Assembly (NCBI GenBank): GCA_030220185.1
Contig: JASPKZ010009899.1
Location: 1 to 64,000 of the forward strand
Direction of reading: 5' to 3'
Origin: Diploptera punctata
Lineage: Eukaryota > Arthropoda > Insecta > Blattodea > Blaberidae
Length of the DNA stretch: 64,000 nucleotides
The translations under genes were made by a program, and so were the position numbers. Shown piece by piece: positions 61,042-64,000 of the stretch; position 1 is the first letter of the stretch, and the number at the start of each line of letters is the position of its first letter. Under the pieces are notes generated by a model that was not told the DNA's origin, did no database searches, and saw only the letters and a program-made list of their open reading frames with translations.

Positions 61042-61206
61042 GTAAGTTCAAAAGCAATTGGTCATGTGTGTGTGTAAAGAGAAATGTCTCCATCCAAGAA
61101 TCACAAAATATGAGTTACTACAAAATATACTGATATACTGTATTTTATGGACTGTAAGACACTATGGACTATAATATGCACCTTAATTTTTAAGCAGTTT
61201 TTTTAA

Positions 61207-61502
61207 ATAACATTTTTATTAATATTGAGTGGAGAACATATTTTTAATAGCTCACCTCATTTTAATAACTCACTTCATTCATCAATGAAAAATTCATTCG
61301 AAACCAATGGTCTCAAATAAATTTGAAATTGTATGAGGTGAGTTATTAAAAATATGTTCTTCTTCTTCTTCCTTCCAAGTATTAGGCCAAGGCCTGTTAC
61401 GATCCTATAGAAAATTTAAAAATATGTTCTCCACTCAATATTAATGATATAACCTCATAATGTTTACTTCCCAACATTAATTTTATTATAACATTTTTAT
61501 TA
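61207..61502 (-). mobile_element. PLE foldback with 15-bp TSD, itself hit by a LINE 3' end
   Basis: TSD ATAACATTTTTATTA at 61207-61221 and 61488-61502. Arms TGAGTGGAGAACATATTTTT and inverse; tail AACCTCATAATGTTTACTTC. Core decayed. LINE insert at about 61358-61418. Confidence 0.85.
61358..61418 (-). mobile_element. 60-bp LINE 3' end insertion with TSD
   Basis: TTAAAAATATGTTCT flanks both sides. The insert is (TTC)n, CTTCCAAGTATTAGGCC, GTTACGATCCTATAGAAAAT: the last bases of the LINE at 1590-2165. Confidence 0.85.
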
Positions 61503-62224
61503 TTAGATTGCAAAGCCAGCCAGACTAAAAAGAATCTTAGTTTATAAAATAGTTCTGATCTTTAAAATCCCTGAAAATCGTCATCAGAACTTTCTTCTTC
61601 TTCCTCTTCGTCGTATAGTTGTCCTCTTCATATATAAGATGGTCTTCACTGTCATCATGAGTGTTACTTACTCCACACTTCTTGAAAGATTTAACAATAA
61701 TGTCTTCTCTCACTCTAGACCAGACTTCTTTATCCACTGACACACTTGTTTGATTGTATGTTGTTTTAAAGCTCCCTTCAGCGTGAATTCATGTTGGGTT
61801 TCATCCATCATCCATTTGTTCAAGTTCACTGGCATCGTAGACTGCATTGACGCATCATAGGCTAGATAATGTTCTGGGTTTGTGATGGCGGGATGGGAGG
61901 AGACGTATTAGCAAGCTTGTGAATCTCTGCAACTCATGTTTGTCACATCGGTGCACTGCTGCTGCCAGTTGAATCCAATGTTGCCAGATAGAGATAGGTT
62001 TCTGCTATCATCAAATATAAAGCCATTTTTAAGACTGGCAGGAATTTTAAATCAAACACTGGACATTTTTATATTAATTTTGCGTATAAGATGCATATGA
62101 ATTTTGGAGGCAATTTTTTGAAGAAAAAAGTGCATCTGATAGTCTATAAAATACGGTATGCTCATCACCAATGGATGATACAAGATGTTATGTATCCTAC
62201 AATATTAGTACTTTTTTATCATGC
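61503..62224. other. Intron sequence, nothing recognised
   Basis: AT-rich, with a CTTCTTCTTCCTCTTC run at 61590. No host exon found. Confidence 0.4.
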
Positions 62225-62605
62225 AGAAAAAAAAAAAGTGTGTTTTCTAAGTCACCCACTGCACTTTTCTGGCTTTGAGTTCTGCGCTGGGCAGATAGAT
62301 GGCGATAATCTGATCTATTTTCAATTTGTGCATACTTTGGCAGACCACTTTATGTCAATGAACTTTCTGTCAATGATTTGCCATTGTTCAGCATAAATGT
62401 AACTGTTTTTTAAGAGGGCACCAATTTTTTATTTGCATTGGTTACATCACCCACTCACATAAACCCCCAGTATGACTGGAGGGCCACATATGTCGTTGGT
62501 TAATGGGTCCATCGGACCTTGCCGGGAGGATCTATATATTTGAATCCACCGACCATTCTCACAAGCACCATTTGTGGAGAGGAATGTAGGATGAGTATAT
62601 GTTTG
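62225..62605 (-). mobile_element. SINE family A fragments
   Basis: CACCCACTGCACTTTT and GGGCAGATAGATGGCGATAA as at 45.15 kb. A GGAGAGGAATGTAGGATGAG block follows at 62575. Confidence 0.55.
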
Positions 62606-63295
62606 TATTGTTTATTTTTTATTTCACTCACCTCATACTTCATAACTCCTAGCAAGCATACCCAGAGTTTCGTCACATCCTTTGTGACATTCTCAGTGCT
62701 GTGTCACGTTCACAAACTGACGTCCGGCTGCCTTCTATCCTGCAGACTGACCTCCGCGCCATCTGATGGCTGACCGACAAACTTCCAAATCAGTCCTCTC
62801 TCCTTATAACCGGGTATTTCAAAATTCATAGTTGTATTTTCATTCTTGCATATGTAAATTGTTTCCCAAATTGTGAGTTCCTTCGGTTTTTCCAATTGTT
62901 TAAGTAATTTTGTTTTGGTTTCTATTCTATGTTTTTCTGACCAGGCATGTGCAGCTATTGCAGATTTTTCGGTTTCTCCATTTTTAACACCTCAGAAATT
63001 TACATATGCAAGAATGAAAATACAACTATGAATTTTGAAATACCCGGTTATAAGGAGAGAGGACTGATTTGGAAGTTTGTCGGTCAGCCATCAGATGGCG
63101 CGGAGGTCAGTCTGCAGGATAGAAGGCAGCCGGACGTCAGTTGTGAACGTGACACAGCACTGAGAATGTCACAAAGGATGTGACGAAACTCTGGGTATGC
63201 TTGCTAGGAGTTATGAAGTATGAGGTGAGTGAAATAAAAAATAAACAATATTAAAAAACCTCATAGAGTTATTTACTATCTATATAACTTAATAT
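62606..63295 (-). mobile_element. Penelope-like element, two ORF-bearing arms
   Basis: Antisense arm 62610-62990 (minus ORF 62895-62710, [34 protein letters not shown]), sense arm 62995-63245 ([17 protein letters not shown] again), tail CCTCATAGAGTTATTTAC on the right. Same subfamily as 22.86 kb. The arms are close to identical; a 380-bp arm meets a 250-bp one. Confidence 0.85.
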
Positions 63296-63475
63296 TAAAA
63301 TATATATACAGTCAATATGCCCATTTCACCAATAAATGTTTAAAATGGTCAACAAGTTTCTACAGCCAAGCTGTCATTCTCAAGACCAGATGTTGAAACT
63401 TGTTGACCATTTTAAACATTTATTGGTGAAATGGGCATATTGACTGTATATATATTTTAATATTGTATCACCAAG
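63296..63475. repeat. Inverted repeat, arms about 70 bp
   Basis: ATACAGTCAATATGCCCATT (63307) and AATGGGCATATTGACTGTAT (63430); arms meet around CTACAGCCAAGCTGTCATTC. GAAACTTGTTGACC on the sense arm hints at a ribozyme end, core not found. Half of it recurs at 54.6 kb. Confidence 0.8.
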
Positions 63476-63524
63476 AAGATCAATTGTGTATTAAATAACG
63501 TAATATGTTTGTATTTTTAAGATT

Positions 63525-63815
63525 TAAATTAAAATGCTTTATACCTCACCTCATATCTAGTCTTCTAATTATATCAGTTTCAAAACTTATGGTTTCATCT
63601 TCAGTAATATCTTGACCGATGTTATGTTGTTTAGGAGAACTGCTTCTTATACTTTTTGTTGGTGGATCAATAAAGTTCCAAATTAAATCAAATTCCCTGG
63701 GAATATCAAAATTCATAAGTTTTCTTTCTTGTTTTTTTAATGTGGTTTTTTTCCCAAACCATGAGCTGTTTTGGTATTTTTTATTTTTCTATTATAAGCT
63801 AGTTCAATTAATAAG
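63525..63815 (-). pseudogene. PLE ORF end and hammerhead-like end, minus strand
   Basis: Minus: LMNFDIPREFDLIWNFIDPP, then GATATTACTGAAGATGAAAC end with CTGAAGA, T, GAAAC/GTTTT helix, GAAAC, ATAAT pairing with ATTA. GATATGAGGTGAGGTATAAA follows. Confidence 0.7.
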
Positions 63816-64000
63816 AATCAAATGAATCGTGAATTCTTCTTACCTCATATTTCTATGTTTTTTTTAAACACAGCACTGCAGTATCGGTGACCACTGCGGT
63901 CTTGTGTTTGAAAAAACATAGAAGTATGAGGTAAGAAGAATTCACGATTGATTTGATTCTTATCAATAAAACCTCATAATGTTAAAAATTTCCAAATTTA
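63805..64000 (-). mobile_element. PLE foldback running off the window
   Basis: ATAAGAATCAAATGAATCG left; inverse right at about 63945; tail AACCTCATAATGTTAAAAAT at 63971. GATA-type core (CAGCACTGCAGTATCGG). It interrupts or abuts the PLE end before it. Confidence 0.75.

Noticed and set aside
5418..61041. CAND1 as a pseudogene
   Set aside because: All introns and splice sites are kept and 14 of 16 exons are clean; clustered deletions fit consensus error better. It remains open until reads are checked.

Overview
This window is animal nuclear DNA: one gene split into small exons with GT-AG introns, in an AT-rich background packed with transposon debris. Sixteen plus-strand exons between 5418 and 61041 encode about 995 residues of CAND1 (cullin-associated NEDD8-dissociated protein 1), roughly from residue 71 to residue 1065 of a protein of about 1230. 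The first exon(s), about 70 residues, and the last 170 or so residues lie outside the window. Protein similarity and repeat content suggest an insect with a large genome. A cockroach or termite, perhaps Periplaneta, is my best guess from general recollection of such repeats; it is not proven here.

Layout: 1-5417 upstream intron (mariner relic, LINE piece, first foldbacks); 5418-7875 exons 1-2; 7.9-15.0 kb intron with a Penelope-like element, a tandem array of a tRNA-like repeat and a hAT-like element; 15.0-20.1 kb exons 3-5 with LINE fragments between; 20.1-32.4 kb exons 6-9 between Penelope foldbacks and SINEs; 32.4-40.4 kb a densely nested intron (Penelope in a LINE, hAT in a foldback, tRNA-like clusters); 40.4-52.9 kb exons 10-14; 53-61 kb exons 15-16 with two Harbinger-like relics; 61-64 kb more Penelope foldbacks. 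No second host gene, rRNA or CRISPR was seen.

Two repeat systems dominate. The first is a set of Penelope-like element (PLE) subfamilies with GIY-YIG endonuclease remnants. Most copies are foldbacks: an antisense and a sense copy of the element's end facing each other, a short tail on one side only, an ACATTATGAGGTT-like motif in the tail, and target-site duplications (TSDs) of about 10-15 bp. At the ends sit compact hammerhead-ribozyme cores (CTGANGA, one extra base, helix II, GAAA, very short helix III), several apparently intact. The second is a family of tRNA-like retroposons in which the tRNA-like part sits at the 3' end, bracketed by inverted AAGAGAAAAATT / AATTTTTCTCTT arms. They occur singly with TSDs, as head-to-tail arrays (periods about 284-326 bp), and as palindromes.

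CAND1 exons 3 and 5 carry apparent single-base deletions (one and about seven) while the other 14 exons read cleanly. Local consensus error is the simplest reading; gene decay is the alternative.
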